Positions 36,821 through 47,129 of a DNA stretch of 64,000 nucleotides are shown here, in pieces. How positions within the stretch are numbered: the first letter of the stretch is position 1; every line of letters starts with the position of its first letter. A program made the position numbers and the translations under genes. The notes beneath the pieces were generated by a model, which saw nothing but the letters and a program-made list of their open reading frames with translations, was not told where the DNA came from and did not search any database. The DNA is from Chrysemys picta bellii (lineage: Eukaryota > Chordata > Testudines > Emydidae): assembly GCF_011386835.1 (NCBI RefSeq), contig NC_088792.1, positions 43,948,882-44,012,881 of the forward strand, read 5' to 3'.

Positions 36821-36842
36821 TGTGTGTGTGTGTGTGTGTGTG
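36821..36842. repeat. (TG)n microsatellite
   Basis: About eleven TG units ending roughly 25 bases upstream of the exon at 36868, inside the region that would carry the branch point and pyrimidine tract. Confidence 0.95.
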
Positions 36843-36865
36843 GTGAAAACCATTTTGTTTCTTGA

Positions 36866-36982
<117 letters not shown>

Positions 36983-38032
36983 TAGTTATACTAAACTATA
37001 TATCCTAACCTTTATTTTTTAATCATTTGTAGATTCTGGAACCTTTAAACCAGTTTTCAGTGTAGTTAAAGATGTCTTTTTCGTATACTGTGCCTAGCAC
37101 AATGGGGTCCCAATTTGAGTGGAGCTTGCATATGCTGCTATAATACAAATATATAATATCCTTCATGAAAGAGAATATCAACTGTGTGCTCCAGCATGGA
37201 TTTTGGCTTGTGTATGCATGTTGCTTCATTTCTTTCCTCTTCTGTCTCAGTGTATTAAGGCAACAAAAACACACACGTCTGCGTGTCCTAGTCTAAACTT
37301 CAACCAATGATCAGTTGCTTCAGTTGCTGATATTTTGATGCATTAAGAGAAACCACTTTTGCATCACATCCATTATTCTTCAGTTCTTTTCCTCCTGTAC
37401 TGACTAAAAATGTTGTTCAAATAATAGTGTCCCTTCATTACCATCAGAATGAATGATTAATTTTTGACATCTGTCAAATTTGTCAGTTGCATGAGTACTT
37501 TGGTAATTGCAGCTCAAATTTCAGATAAAACACTGATTTAAGTGACTAAAAAGATTCTTTTTAATTTTATACTATTTTAAATTTGTCCGTTCTAGCATAA
37601 TGTAGTTGATCTTCAAACAAATATTTGCTTTAAATGTTCAGAAATGTGTCAAAGTGCTTCAGCTACTGTACACTATAGCAGGATCTGTAGTTAAGGTGGT
37701 GGCACTATTTGTTCCATTCTAGCTTCCTGTTCATCTTCGAGTGTCCTCTGCAAATTCCCATTCTTGGGTTGTGCCAGTTGGTGCAGCCTAGACAGTAGAA
37801 CCTGTTCTAAGCAGTGCCTGTTAGAGTGCTCACACGCCCTCTCTAAAATGTTATGAAGGCAAGGCTATAATGTGGCATGGCGTCTACTGTTCCCCAGTTC
37901 CTTTCAACCGCAGCATTAGACAAAAGTGAACCTCTCCATATCTCTTGGATTTCATCTATAGTACCATTAGATATGTAGGTATTTTAGAGTTAATGCTAGA
38001 TATTTTATCTCAGACACTCTGTTTCCTTCCCC

Positions 38033-38118
38033 AGACCTAAAGCAGAGCTCTGTGTAGCTCAAAAGCTTGTACCTTCCACCAACAGAAGTTGGTCCAATAA
38101 AAGTTCTTACCTTATCTC
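38033..38118 (+). repeat. Penelope-type tail fragment with decayed hammerhead-like core
   Basis: AGCTCTGTGTAGCTCAAAAG and CCAACAGAAGTTGGTCCAAT belong to a second family of sauropsid Penelope-like 3-prime tails. It contains a helix (GAGCT...AGCTC) followed by AAAAGCTTGT where an active hammerhead would have GAAA. It lies in the left arm of DIRS-C. Confidence 0.55.
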
Positions 38119-38829
38119 TCTTGTCTTTCTCATACTTAATACTCTTAGTAAAGTTAGAATTTTTAATCTCTCTGTTCTAACTATAGTAGTGGAGTCAAAA
38201 ATCAGACAAGCAGTCTTCAAAAGAGGCACTTTGTGTCCAGAAGTATTTCCAGCATCAAACGTTAATATAAGGCATGTCTTGGTGAAAGACACACTTCATC
38301 CAGAAGCTTCATCTGCTGTACATTTACTCCAAGAATGAGTAAAGACGGACAGAATGGATCACAGGAACTCTTACTAGTTCAAGTAGTGTCCCTATGGGTA
38401 CTCCACTTTAGAGGCATTCGCACCCACTGCAATTCAGATTGGAGATTTTAGGTAGCAGTGTCTGTCCAGGCCACACATATGTTCTCCCTGTCTTGTGCCC
38501 TGCATCAGAGCTATATAGTGCTGTATGGGCAAACTGCCCTTAGTTCCTTCTCAACCGAGTCAGCCTGAGATGGAGCCCCAGCAGCATCTGAATTGAAATT
38601 TCCTCATTTCTATCTTATCTTGTTCGAGTTAGTTAGTGTTAGTTCATAGTTTCCATTAGTTATTGTTAGTACTCCCCTTTTTCTTTAAAAACAAACAAAC
38701 AAAAACCCTCTTTTCTCTTCTTATTAAAATAGCAAACTACTTCCTGTCCTTATTTTTTCCTTGTCTCTTCCCTCTGGGGAAGTGAAACCTGGACAGGGTA
38801 TGCCTGGCTCTCCCTGGTTTAAATGTTGC

Positions 38830-40517
38830 CTCTCCTGCCATGAAGCAATCCTGGTCAATGACCGATTGCTGCTTTCGCTGTCTTGGGGAGTCACATGTGC
38901 CTCAGAAGTGTACTTTCTGCCTTAAATTAAAATCAAGAGCCAAAAAGAACCATGAGCTAAAATTCCGGCTGCTAATGATGGAAAGTTCACTCCGAACAGC
39001 CCTCCCCTCCACCACGTACAGCGGTCTCCAGTGAGGCCCATTCCATTGACTTCCTCTGCTCAGTATTCCCCTGCAGCTTTGAAGAGGAAATGTTTGGATT
39101 CCTCTCAAAAAGCCTCAAAAAAGTGGGCTTCAAGTCCACTAGATAGAGAATCTATCACAAAGAGATGATCCCTGACAAGGTCTACCACCTTGGCACTCAC
39201 CAATCTCTGCCTCTGTGCCTACGAGGCTGCAGGCTCCTCAGGTATCAGCACCGCCAGCAAGCCTAGGGACTCTAAGAGTTCAGGCTCCAGAAGATTGGTA
39301 CTGTTGCGTGAATGGAGCGGTAGAGAGAAAACAAGCTTCTCTACATCAGTACTGTCACAGGCCTCTACAGCCAGGCAAAAAAGCCTCCTGCTGTTCCTGG
39401 CCCCCCGGCAGGGAGCGCGGCAGTGGCCCCGCTCTCCCCGGCTGGCCAGAGCGCCGCGGGGAGGGCGGCGAGCCCGGCTGGGGCCCCGCTCTCCCCGACC
39501 GGCCAGAGCGCCGCCCCCCTCCAGGTGCCGCCCCAAGCACATGCTTGGAGGGCTGGTGTCTGGAGTCGGCCCTGTCTACAGCCCCAGTATTTAGTTCTTC
39601 GGCTCTGCAGAAGACTGGTTCAGCAACTACTTGTCATTCAGTCTCATCAGTTGAAGGCTCTCCATTCCACTATCAGAGAGTGAGCCAGCCTGAGGCCTCT
39701 GCAGAACCAGCTTACCATTATGAGAGACACGACACATCCAGTTGGTATGGACATCCTTGGTTGCCCCACCCATGCCCTTTGCACTACCTCAGTGGCCTTA
39801 CTGGGATTCCTGGGTAGCCTATAGACACCAGTTATTGAGGGCCCATAGTGTTTCGCATAGGCATAGAAGAAGACGATCTTCAACAGTTTGTCTAGACCTC
39901 ATGATCTGCAAGAGGAGATCTTTGAGGAACAGAAAGTGAGACTAGACAAAGAGATTACTTCTTCAACCAATATCTCTTCAACTTCTCCTGTTAAAGCTGT
40001 TATGCCTCCTCCACCAACCTTGGCTGATAACGTCAAACAATTTCAGGACCTTATCAAGAGGGTAGTGGATTCTTTAAAAATTCTGCTGAAAAAGGTTAAG
40101 AAGTCGCAACACAAGCTGCTCAATGTCCTGTACGTGCCCACATTGCACTTCTCGTTAATGAGGCCTTGCTGGACCCAGCAAAAATTATATGGCAGACACC
40201 AGCCACAATACCTCCCACATGCAAGAGAGCAGACAAAAAATACTATGTTCTCTCTAAAGACTTTGGACTTTTTATTTTCGCAATCATCCCTGAACTCCAT
40301 TGTTGTTGACCCTGTACATGAATGTGGCAGACAGCGCCAAGCTAAATCGACACCCGGTCACAAGGATTTGAAACCTGAGTTATTTGGACTAAAATCATAT
40401 TCATCAGTGACCCTACAATTTAGGATCACCAATTACCAAGCTCTTATGGCAAAGTACAATCAGGGTGCTGTTGAGGTCCATCTCCCCAGTCTACAGTCTC
40501 TCTGGCTCAAGGCATGA
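38830..40517 (+). pseudogene. DIRS-B gag-like remnant
   Basis: Starts with a cysteine knuckle-like block, CCFRCLGESHVPQKCTFCLK (38864-38925), equivalent to the KCLGES/CKIC block of copy D. Later frames give PPPPTLADNVKQFQDLIKRV (40000-40060), matching the ADD-x-x-x-FQEL gag block of copy E at 62620, and ELFGLKSYSSVTLQFRITNY (40375-40440). Interrupted by the hAT at 39372-39574 and by frameshifts. Confidence 0.7.
39372..39574. mobile_element. hAT-type MITE, perfect 8-bp target duplication
   Basis: 203 bp, flanked by TCTACAGC at 39364-39371 and 39575-39582. It ends GGAGTCGGCCCTG and shares GTGCCGCCCCAAGCA with the hAT at 31233-31517, so the two are one family. The left end (CAGGCAAAAAAGCC) is decayed and lacks part of the family's start. 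Confidence 0.88.
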
Positions 40518-41458
40518 CTCCTTGATGGTTTGAAGGCTTGGAAATGACCTGCTCCGAGGATGTAAAGGTGGTGCTGTTATGTAGCAGGAAACAAACTATT
40601 CATCGCACAAATATTCAAAAGTGGAAGAGATTCCAACTCTGCTGTGACTTGAGACAATTATTCCTACATCCCCTCTGCTACTGCTTGTGCTAGATTCCAT
40701 CCTAGAACTAAAAATGTCAGGATTATCTCTAATTTCAAAGGTGCTTCTTGTAGCCATTTTATCATAAAATAGACATTTATTCTGTTTTCACTCATCCTAC
40801 AATAAGAAGGTTTCTCAAGGGTAACCTCTTCCCACAAGTCAGATGCCCTACACCAGCCTAGAACTTCATCCTTGTCCTCAGTTGCCTTTCAAGGCCTCCC
40901 TTTGAATCCATGGCCACCTGCACTCTTCTACACCTCTGTGAAAACTGCATTCCTAGTAGCCTTTACGTCCTCTCAGAGAGAGGCTCTAATGTACCCCTCA
41001 TTTACAGTCTTTTTCAAAGACAAGGTTACACTATGACCACACCCTAAGTTCATACTGAAAATATCTTCGGAATTCCATATAAACCAACTTATCCACCTCC
41101 CAGTTTTCTTTCCAAAACTGCACCAGGACAAAGGGAGGCAACATTTCACACACTTGATGTCAGGAGAGCACTAACCTTCTATTTAGATAGGACTAAGCCC
41201 TTCAGGAAATCTCTCAAACTATTTCTCTCCATTGCAGACAGATCAAAGGATCCTCAGTCTCTAAACAAAGCCTCTCTAGATGGATATCTGACTGCATTAC
41301 CTATTGCTTTCATTCTCTCAATCTTCAACCTCCTTCTAGAGTGTGAACTCACTCCATGATGACAGGTTTGAGAGGGATAGCCGTGTTAATCTGTATCAGT
41401 AAAAACAAAGAGGAGTCCTTGTGGCACCTTAGAGACTAACAAATTTATTTGAGCATAC

Positions 41459-41499
41459 CCAGATGAAGTGGGTTATAGCCCACGAAAGCTTATGCCCAA
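41459..41499 (+). ncRNA. Hammerhead-ribozyme-like motif (decayed)
   Basis: AGATGAAGTGGGTTATAGCC followed by CACGAAAGCTTATGCCC: a CUGANGA-type box with U changed to A (CAGATGA), helix II GTGGG/CCCAC, GAAA, then a minimal GC-TTAT-GC helix III. Helix I is supplied by the long fold-back arms. The box mutation makes self-cleavage unlikely. Hammerhead motifs in Penelope-like elements are established knowledge. Confidence 0.55.
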
Positions 41500-41520
41500 A
41501 TAAATTTGTTAGTCTCTAAG

Positions 41521-41789
41521 GCTACACTTACCCGCTAGTTCGGCGGCTGGCAATCGAACTTCTGGGTTCTAGTCTAGTCTGGACGCGATAAGTCGAACCC
41601 GGAAGTGCTCGCCGTCGACTGCGGTACTCCAGCTCGGCGAGAGGAGTACCGCGGAGTCGACGGGGGAGCCTGCCTGCCGAGTGTGGACCAAGGTAAGTTC
41701 GAACTAAGGTACTTCGACTTCAGCTACGTTATTCACGTAGCTGAAGTTGCGTACCTTAGTTCGAATTAGGGGGGTAGTGTAGACCAAGC
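41521..41789. mobile_element. Palindromic MITE inside the Penelope tail
   Basis: About 269 bp beginning GCTACACTTACCCG and ending TGTAGACCAAGC, flanked by CTAAG (41516-41520 and 41790-41794), though a 3-bp TAA duplication is an equally good reading. The right half contains a near-perfect hairpin, 41698-41766, with arms TTCGAACTAAGGTAC and GTACCTTAGTTCGAA. CpG content is high. Confidence 0.8.
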
Positions 41790-42029
41790 CTAAGGTGCCA
41801 CAAGGACTCCTCGTTGTTTTCACTCCATGAGATTTCGCTCCACTTCCATAGCCTTCCTCAGAAACATTCTGGTCACAGAAATATGCAAAGCAGCAAATTG
41901 GACAACTGCTCATACATTTGCTGAACATTATCCACTCATCCACGACTCCGTATCCAATGCCATATTTGGCTCCACTGTCTTATCCTCAGTTCTAGACTTG
42001 ACTCTGAAGCCCCACCCCCCCCTTAGAGG

Positions 42030-42178
42030 TATTGTTGTAGAGTCACCTAAAGTGGAGCACCCATAAAAACACTGCTCAAAGAAGAAGAAAAGATTACTTA
42101 CCTTATGTAGTAACTGTGGTTCTTTTGAGGTGTGTGTCCCTATGGATGCTCCACTATCTGTCGTCCTACCCTCTACTT
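42030..42178. other. DIRS-B internal complementary region
   Basis: CACCTAAAGTGGAGCACCCA followed by AAGAAGAAGAAAAGATTACT and then GTAACTGTGGTTCTTTTGAG and TCCCTATGGATGCTCCAC: the first part complements the left terminus of copy B, the second the right terminus (42345-42422). The joint is near 42095. Confidence 0.75.
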
Positions 42179-42715
42179 TGGAGTTCTTACCAATAAGCTC
42201 TGCGGTAGAGAAGGAACTGAGGACAGTTTGCCTGCACAGAGCTATATAGTCCTGATGCAGGGCATGGGACTGGGAGAGCACATGTGTGGACCAAACGGAC
42301 ACTGCTACCTAAAATCTCTGATCTGAGGTGCAGGGGGCGCAAACACACCCAAAGTGGAGCACCCATTGGGACACACATCTCAAAGAACCACAGTCACTGC
42401 ACAAGGTGAGTAACATTTTCTTGTGAAAGCAATAGCAGCAAAGTCTATTGTATCTGATACATCCAAGAGCGTGTAATAGGAGTGAAGAGACCTGTGTCAT
42501 CTCTGAGTTTGGCACCTACTAGGACTAAGGTACCTATGAAGAAATCAGCACCAGAGGTAACCCCAAGGCCAGCAGTGCTCATGGCACACGGGATATTGGA
42601 TCTGATGAAACTAAAAGCTCTTAAGCTTCTGTCAGCACTGGCTTCAGACACTCCAAAGTCAAGGCCACCTGAAAGGCCACCAGATGCATCGGTTGCAGCT
42701 CTGAGGAAGATGTAT

Positions 42716-42806
42716 AGAATCATAGAATATCAGGGTTGGAAGGGACCTCAGGAGGTCATCTAGTCCAACCCCCTGCTCAAAGCAGGACCAATCCCCAACT
42801 AAATCA
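42716..42806 (-). repeat. CR1 3-prime tail fragment
   Basis: About 90 bp: AGAATCATAGAATATCAGGG to GCAGGACCAATCCC, the terminal part of a CR1 inserted in DIRS-C gag. Extreme 5-prime truncation is normal for CR1. Confidence 0.88.
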
Positions 42807-44279
42807 GAATCAGAAAAGAGCATCCAGTGTTAACAGGGCTGGATCCCAGATGAGTAATTCATTGGATCCATCAGACCTGGATCCATCCACGTCAGTTCCC
42901 AGACTGAAGATAACAATCCAAAAGGAAAAATCTAGACAGAACATTCTGTTACTGGATTTGAGGGTTCCTACGGATCTAAAGACAATGGCAAAGACCTGAC
43001 CAGAATTGGCAACAGTGGAGTCATCGGAACCAGACAGAATTACTGTAGTAGTCAAAATTTGCCATACGGCTCTACAACCAGATTGGGCAACAGATCTACA
43101 AGAGATACCTTCAGGGTTGGGAGAGAGGAAAAGCCCCTTCACATGTCTGTGTTCGGGGTCGTAGAATGGAGGAAATACCTAGTTTCTCTCCAGAATTTTC
43201 TCTTCTGTCTCCAAGTCCCTCAGATTCTCTATAACACCATTTATTATGCGTCACATCCTGGTTCTTGTAGTTCTCCGAACTTCTTGGCTATGGATCTGAG
43301 ATTGGATCCACATTTGGAAGAGGAGTAGGATACACCTAAACAACCTGACGCATTCCCTATGTTTCATTCTGTAGGAGCAAGATATACACCTGGATATTGA
43401 ACCTTTAATCCTCCTTAACCCTTGATTATAAAATGGTACCTGAGGGTGGGTACTGGCAACAATGGGCTCCTTAAGCTGCATGGTTCTGTTGGTATACATC
43501 AAGGGGATTTATGGAGTCTCCCAGCTACTATTTGGCATATGAATCATTCTCCTGCTAAAGATCAAGAAAGGATCTGTATAATAGATTTGAGCTTTCTGGA
43601 TCTGTCTCCATCTCCTGACTTCAGTGAAGAATATCTGATGATGGTACCAGGTCCTCTATCTGAAGAGGAAGAAGAATTATCCCCACAGATGGACTAGCAG
43701 CAGCTAGTAACAGAGCCGGACTCTTCTGGTCAGAATGTGGGCATCACTTCTGCTTTGTCTTCCTCTGAGGATGCCCCACAGTTTTGTGAATTGGTAGATC
43801 TAAAATTACCTTCTGTGGCAATGAAAGAATTCTCCCATCCAGTTTTTGACATTTTGAGAGCCCCTTCACAGACCAGAATTTCTTTACCCATATTGGATGG
43901 GCTGTTGTCATGGCCAAATCTGTTTGGTCTACTCCAGCTTATTAGCCCATTTTTTTTAAAAAGCTGCTAAGTTTTATACCACCTGTCCTATGAGGAGGAG
44001 TTCTTATTTTCACTACATGCAGCCCAGCCCTAACTTGTTAGTAGTAACAGTGGCTATCGACAGATACCACATTCCATGTTATTTGCCAAGGAGGGTAAAG
44101 ATTGTATACTTTAGGACAAAAGGTTTTTTCTTCATCTTCTCTGAGTATTATGTCCTGTTACCAGTTTCACCTACAAGAAAAGATGGCCACCTTTATTCAA
44201 GTGCTATCAGAAGATGAGCATAAACTGGTGAATGATATTTTAACTGGCGGACAGAACATAGTGAAACATGCTCTTAGAG

Positions 44280-44732
44280 CAGAGGTCCACAATCTGTGGG
44301 GTGTGCTTCCCTGGGGGGTGCAGAGGAACATTTGGGGGTGTGTGGCCCAGGCATAGGCATGGGAACTAGAGGTAAGGGGATGTAGGTTTTACGCGGGGTC
44401 CAAGCTGCCGGCCCCGTGCCTGGGGTCCTGGCTGTGGCCCCAATCTCAACCCCCTTACCCCTGTCTGATTTTTTTTTCTCCCTCCCCTCCCAGAGATACA
44501 GCCCTGCTCCCAGCCCCAGCTCTGGGGCGGGGGCGGACAGGGGTAAGGGGGTTGGCTATCAGCACCCCCACTATTAAAAGTGAGTTGCAGCACCACTGAC
44601 CTGGGGCCCCAGCTGCCGGCCCCCTTACCCCGTCCTTATCCCCACTCCTGGAGTCATGGCCCTGCTCCCACCTCTTGGGGGTGCGGACAGGAGTAAGGAG
44701 GGGGCGCGAGGTAAAAAGTTTGGGGACCACTG
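44280..44732. mobile_element. hAT-type MITE (CAGAGGTCCACAA ends)
   Basis: 453 bp with ends CAGAGGTCCACAATC and GTTTGGGGACCACTG, inside the DIRS-C gag region. Flanks TCTTAGAG and TCTGAGTA share only 5 of 8 bases, so the insertion looks old. The GC-rich interior has accidental open frames. Confidence 0.75.
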
Positions 44733-45512
44733 TCTGAGTATCATTTGATGCTCTTTGACTAAAGCGACAGCATCTATTATTAGCTTAAGAAGACATAGCG
44801 TGTTAAGATCTGCTCTTCCCAGTGAAACAGGTTCAGAATAGAGGACTTTCCCTTTGAAGGGGAGAATCTATTTAGCAATCAAACAGATGAACCACTGGAG
44901 AAGCTAAAGGAATACATGGTCTACTGTCCAGTTCCTTAAGTTAATTCCTTCTGCTGAGGGAAGAACATCTGCCCCTACATTGAGATACCATAGCTGATCT
45001 TACCTTACATCATCCTCATTTTACTATTACACTTTCAGTAGCAACAAAGAGGCAACTGTCACTCCAAGCTAGTTTTTTCAGCTTTGTCTGAGTGCCTTTG
45101 CTCCAGACATTGGGTGAACCAGTTTGCGAGGTGTACCATACATTAGAGTTCTGTATTGTTTTTAGCTAGACTTGTCTGTATAATGGTTTGTATGACATGG
45201 AAAATGTATTTGTGCTCCATGTTGCATCCCCACACCTCTCCTTACTGCAAGTTTAAATATTTTTAAATGACTAAAAATATTCAAAGGTTTAAGACTTTTG
45301 GAAAAACTCACTTTGACTATTTCTTCAGAACAGTTTTTTAATTTGATAAAGGAATTTCTTTAACAAAACTAAGCTTCTAAATTGACTGCAGGAACGGTCT
45401 CCCTCTGAGGAGCAATTTTTAGAAAGTGTATATTTTGGTGTTTGGTGCGGGAGGGAGAGGAGGAATGAAAAAATTGTATTTGAGCCTCTTGGAAACCTTG
45501 TGAAACTATCAT

Positions 45513-45696
45513 TCTTCTTCGAGTGCTTGCTCATATCGATTCCAATTAGGTGTGCGTGCACCGCGTGCACGATCGTTGGAGAAATTTTCTACCCTAGCAA
45601 CACTCGATGGGTCGGCTGTGGAGCCCCCTGGAGTGGCGCCTTCATGGCGCTGGATATATACCCCAGCCGACCCAGCGCCCCCTCAGTTCCTTCTTA
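45513..45696 (+). repeat. DIRS-D left inverted terminal repeat
   Basis: Begins TTCTTCGAGTGCTTGCTCAT and runs through GGAGAAATTTTCTACCCTAG, GTGGAGCCCCCTGGAGTGGC and GGATATATACCCCAG to CAGTTCCTTCTTA. Its reverse complement is found at 52738-52920. It differs from the right copy at marker positions near the end (GTGCTTGCTCATATCGATTCC against ATGTGTTGCTCATATCCATTCC). The GGATATATACC TATA-like stretch could be a promoter element. Confidence 0.92.
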
Positions 45697-45833
45697 CCGC
45701 CCCTGACGGTCATTGGAACTGTGGAGCGCGGCATAGCTGTTCTCCACTCTCCCTAGCCTAACCTGTTAGTTCTTATAGTTGTAGTTAGTTATATTCTTTA
45801 GACTAGTCATTGTTGTTAATAGTTCACTATTTT

Positions 45834-47061
45834 CATAGAATCATAGAATATCAGGGTTGGAAGGGACCTCAAGAGGTCATCTAGTCCAACCCCCTGCTCA
45901 AAGCAGGACCAATTCCCAACTAAATCATCCCAGCCAGGGCTTTGTCAAGCCGGGCCTTAAAAACCTCCAAGGAAGGAGACTCCACCACCTCCCTAGGTAA
46001 CGCATTCCAGTGTTTCACCACCCTCCTAGTGAAATAGTTTTTCCTAATATCCAACCTGGACCTCCCCCACTGCAACTTGAGACCATTGCTCCTTGTTCTG
46101 TCATCTGCCACCACTGAGAACAGCAGAACTCCATCCTCTTTGGAACCCACCCCCCCTTCAGGTAGTTGAAGGCTGCTCTCAAATCCCCCCTCATTCTTCT
46201 CTTCTGGAGACTAAACAATCCCAGTTCCCTCAGCCTCTCCTCATAAGTCATGTGCTCCAGACCCCTAATCATTTTTGTTGCCCTCCGTTGGACTCTTTCC
46301 AATTTTTCCACATCCTTCTTGTAGTGTGGGGCCCAAAACTGGACACAGTATTCCAGATGAGGCCTCACCAATGTCGAATAAAGGGGAACGATCACGTTCC
46401 TCGATCTGCTGGCAATGCCCCTACTTATACAGCCCAAAATGCCGTTAGCCTTCTTGGCAACAAGAGCACACTGTTGACTCATATCCAGCTTCTCGTCCAC
46501 TGTGACCCCTAGGTCCTTTTCTGCAGAACTGCTACCTAGCCATTCGGTCCCTAATCTGTAGCAGTGCATGGGATTCTTCCGTCCTAAGTGCAGGACTCTT
46601 CACTTGTCCTTGTTGAACCTCATCAGGTTTTTTTTGGCCCAATCCACTAATTTGTCTACGTCCCTCTGTATCCGATCCCTACCCTCTAGTGTATCTGCCA
46701 CGCCTCCTAGTTTAGTGTCATCTGCAAACTTGCTGAGAGTGCAGTCCACACCATCCTCCAGATCATTAATAAAGATATTAAACAAAACCGGCCCCTGGAC
46801 CGACCGTTGGGGCACTCCGCTTGAAACCGGCTGCCAACTAGACATGGAGCCATTGATCACTACCCGTTGAGCCCGACGATCTAGCCAGCTTTCTATCCAC
46901 CTTACAGTCCATTCATCCAGCCCATACTTCTTTAACTTGGCGGCAAGAATACTGTGGGAGACCGTATCAAAAGCTTTGCTAAAGTCAAGAAATAACACAT
47001 CCACTGCTTTCCCCTCATTCACAGAGCCAGTTATCTCATCATAGAAGGCAATTAGGTTAAT
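45834..47061 (-). repeat. CR1 LINE copy C, inserted in DIRS-D, nearly open
   Basis: Minus-strand CR1 with its tail at 45834 (CATAGAATCATAGAATATCA). ORF2 reads from [20 protein letters not shown] through [20 protein letters not shown] and [20 protein letters not shown] (46715-46770, catalytic FADD intact) to a TGA at 46597-46599, where the family has a cysteine codon. It then continues in frame as [20 protein letters not shown] and [21 protein letters not shown] second break is a frameshift at a G-run near 46150. It is 5-prime truncated at about 47061. It separates the DIRS-D leader from gag, so it came later than DIRS-D. Confidence 0.93.
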
Positions 47062-47129
47062 TTTAAATAGTTGTAAATAGTTAGCGGGAGCTAAGGGGGC
47101 TATTTCTCCCCCCTTTTCCCCCCGGCGCA

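Larger units (their letters stand above)
41360..41819. mobile_element. Fold-back Penelope-type tail insertion, 11-bp target duplication
   Basis: Inserted in the DIRS-B recombinase and flanked by TCACTCCATGA at 41349-41359 and 41820-41830. The left part (41360-41458) is the Penelope tail in minus orientation, the right part in plus orientation, so that CTAACAAATTTATTT pairs with AAATAAATTTGTTAG across a short centre holding a hammerhead-like core. The right arm is interrupted by a palindromic MITE (41521-41789). No coding sequence is present. Confidence 0.88.
40780..42045 (+). pseudogene. DIRS-B tyrosine recombinase remnant
   Basis: Blocks in order: KTAFLVAFTSSQREALMYPS (40950-41010; the catalytic arginine block, here with SSQR for SARR-type sequence), HFTHLDVRRALTFYLDRTKP (41145-41205), then after the Penelope insertion FLRNILVTEICKAANWTTAH and TFAEHY (41845-41930), which carries the presumed nucleophile tyrosine. 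The protein is split by the insertion at 41360-41819 and by stops. Confidence 0.8.
38369..42422 (+). mobile_element. DIRS retrotransposon copy B (inside copy C)
   Basis: The left terminal repeat (about 38369-38580: GTGTCCCTATGGGTACTCCA, TGCATCAGAGCTATATAGTG) is matched by an inverted right terminal repeat (about 42215-42422: CAGAGCTATATAGTCCTGATGCA, GTGGAGCACCCATTGGGACA). Between them are gag, a recombinase remnant and the internal complementary region; the RT/RNase H region is missing. Inserts: a hAT (39372-39574) and a fold-back Penelope tail (41360-41819). Confidence 0.85.
37735..44940 (+). mobile_element. DIRS retrotransposon copy C, split by copy B
   Basis: The left terminal repeat begins near 37735 (CATCTTCGAGTGTCC, CCCATTCTTGGG). 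After about 600 bp the sequence reaches the gag start (a decayed CLGE-type cysteine block, then HPEASSAVHLL near 38290-38330), is cut by DIRS copy B (about 38369-42422), and resumes with gag text (42424-44940). It ends before any RT, so RT, recombinase and right end are missing. Further inserts are a CR1 tail (42716-42806), a hAT (44280-44732) and a Penelope tail (38033-38118). That the two halves belong to one element is inferred from orientation, order and missing overlap. Confidence 0.65.
42424..44940 (+). pseudogene. DIRS-C gag-like remnant
   Basis: Gag-like blocks on the + strand across several frames: LMKLKALKLLSALASDTPKS (42482-42720), an acidic segment PGPLSEEEEELSPQMD (43640-43697), DEHKLVNDILTGGQNIVKHA (44205-44275) and, after the hAT, a segment with ISLRRHSVLRSALP and LKGRIYL. 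The order parallels gag of DIRS-D, which has LVEEGKKVARTSLQASLDIA and a similar R-R-x-S-W block followed by a P-F-E-G motif. DIRS gag proteins are nucleic-acid-binding structural proteins. The copy is disabled. Confidence 0.65.
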
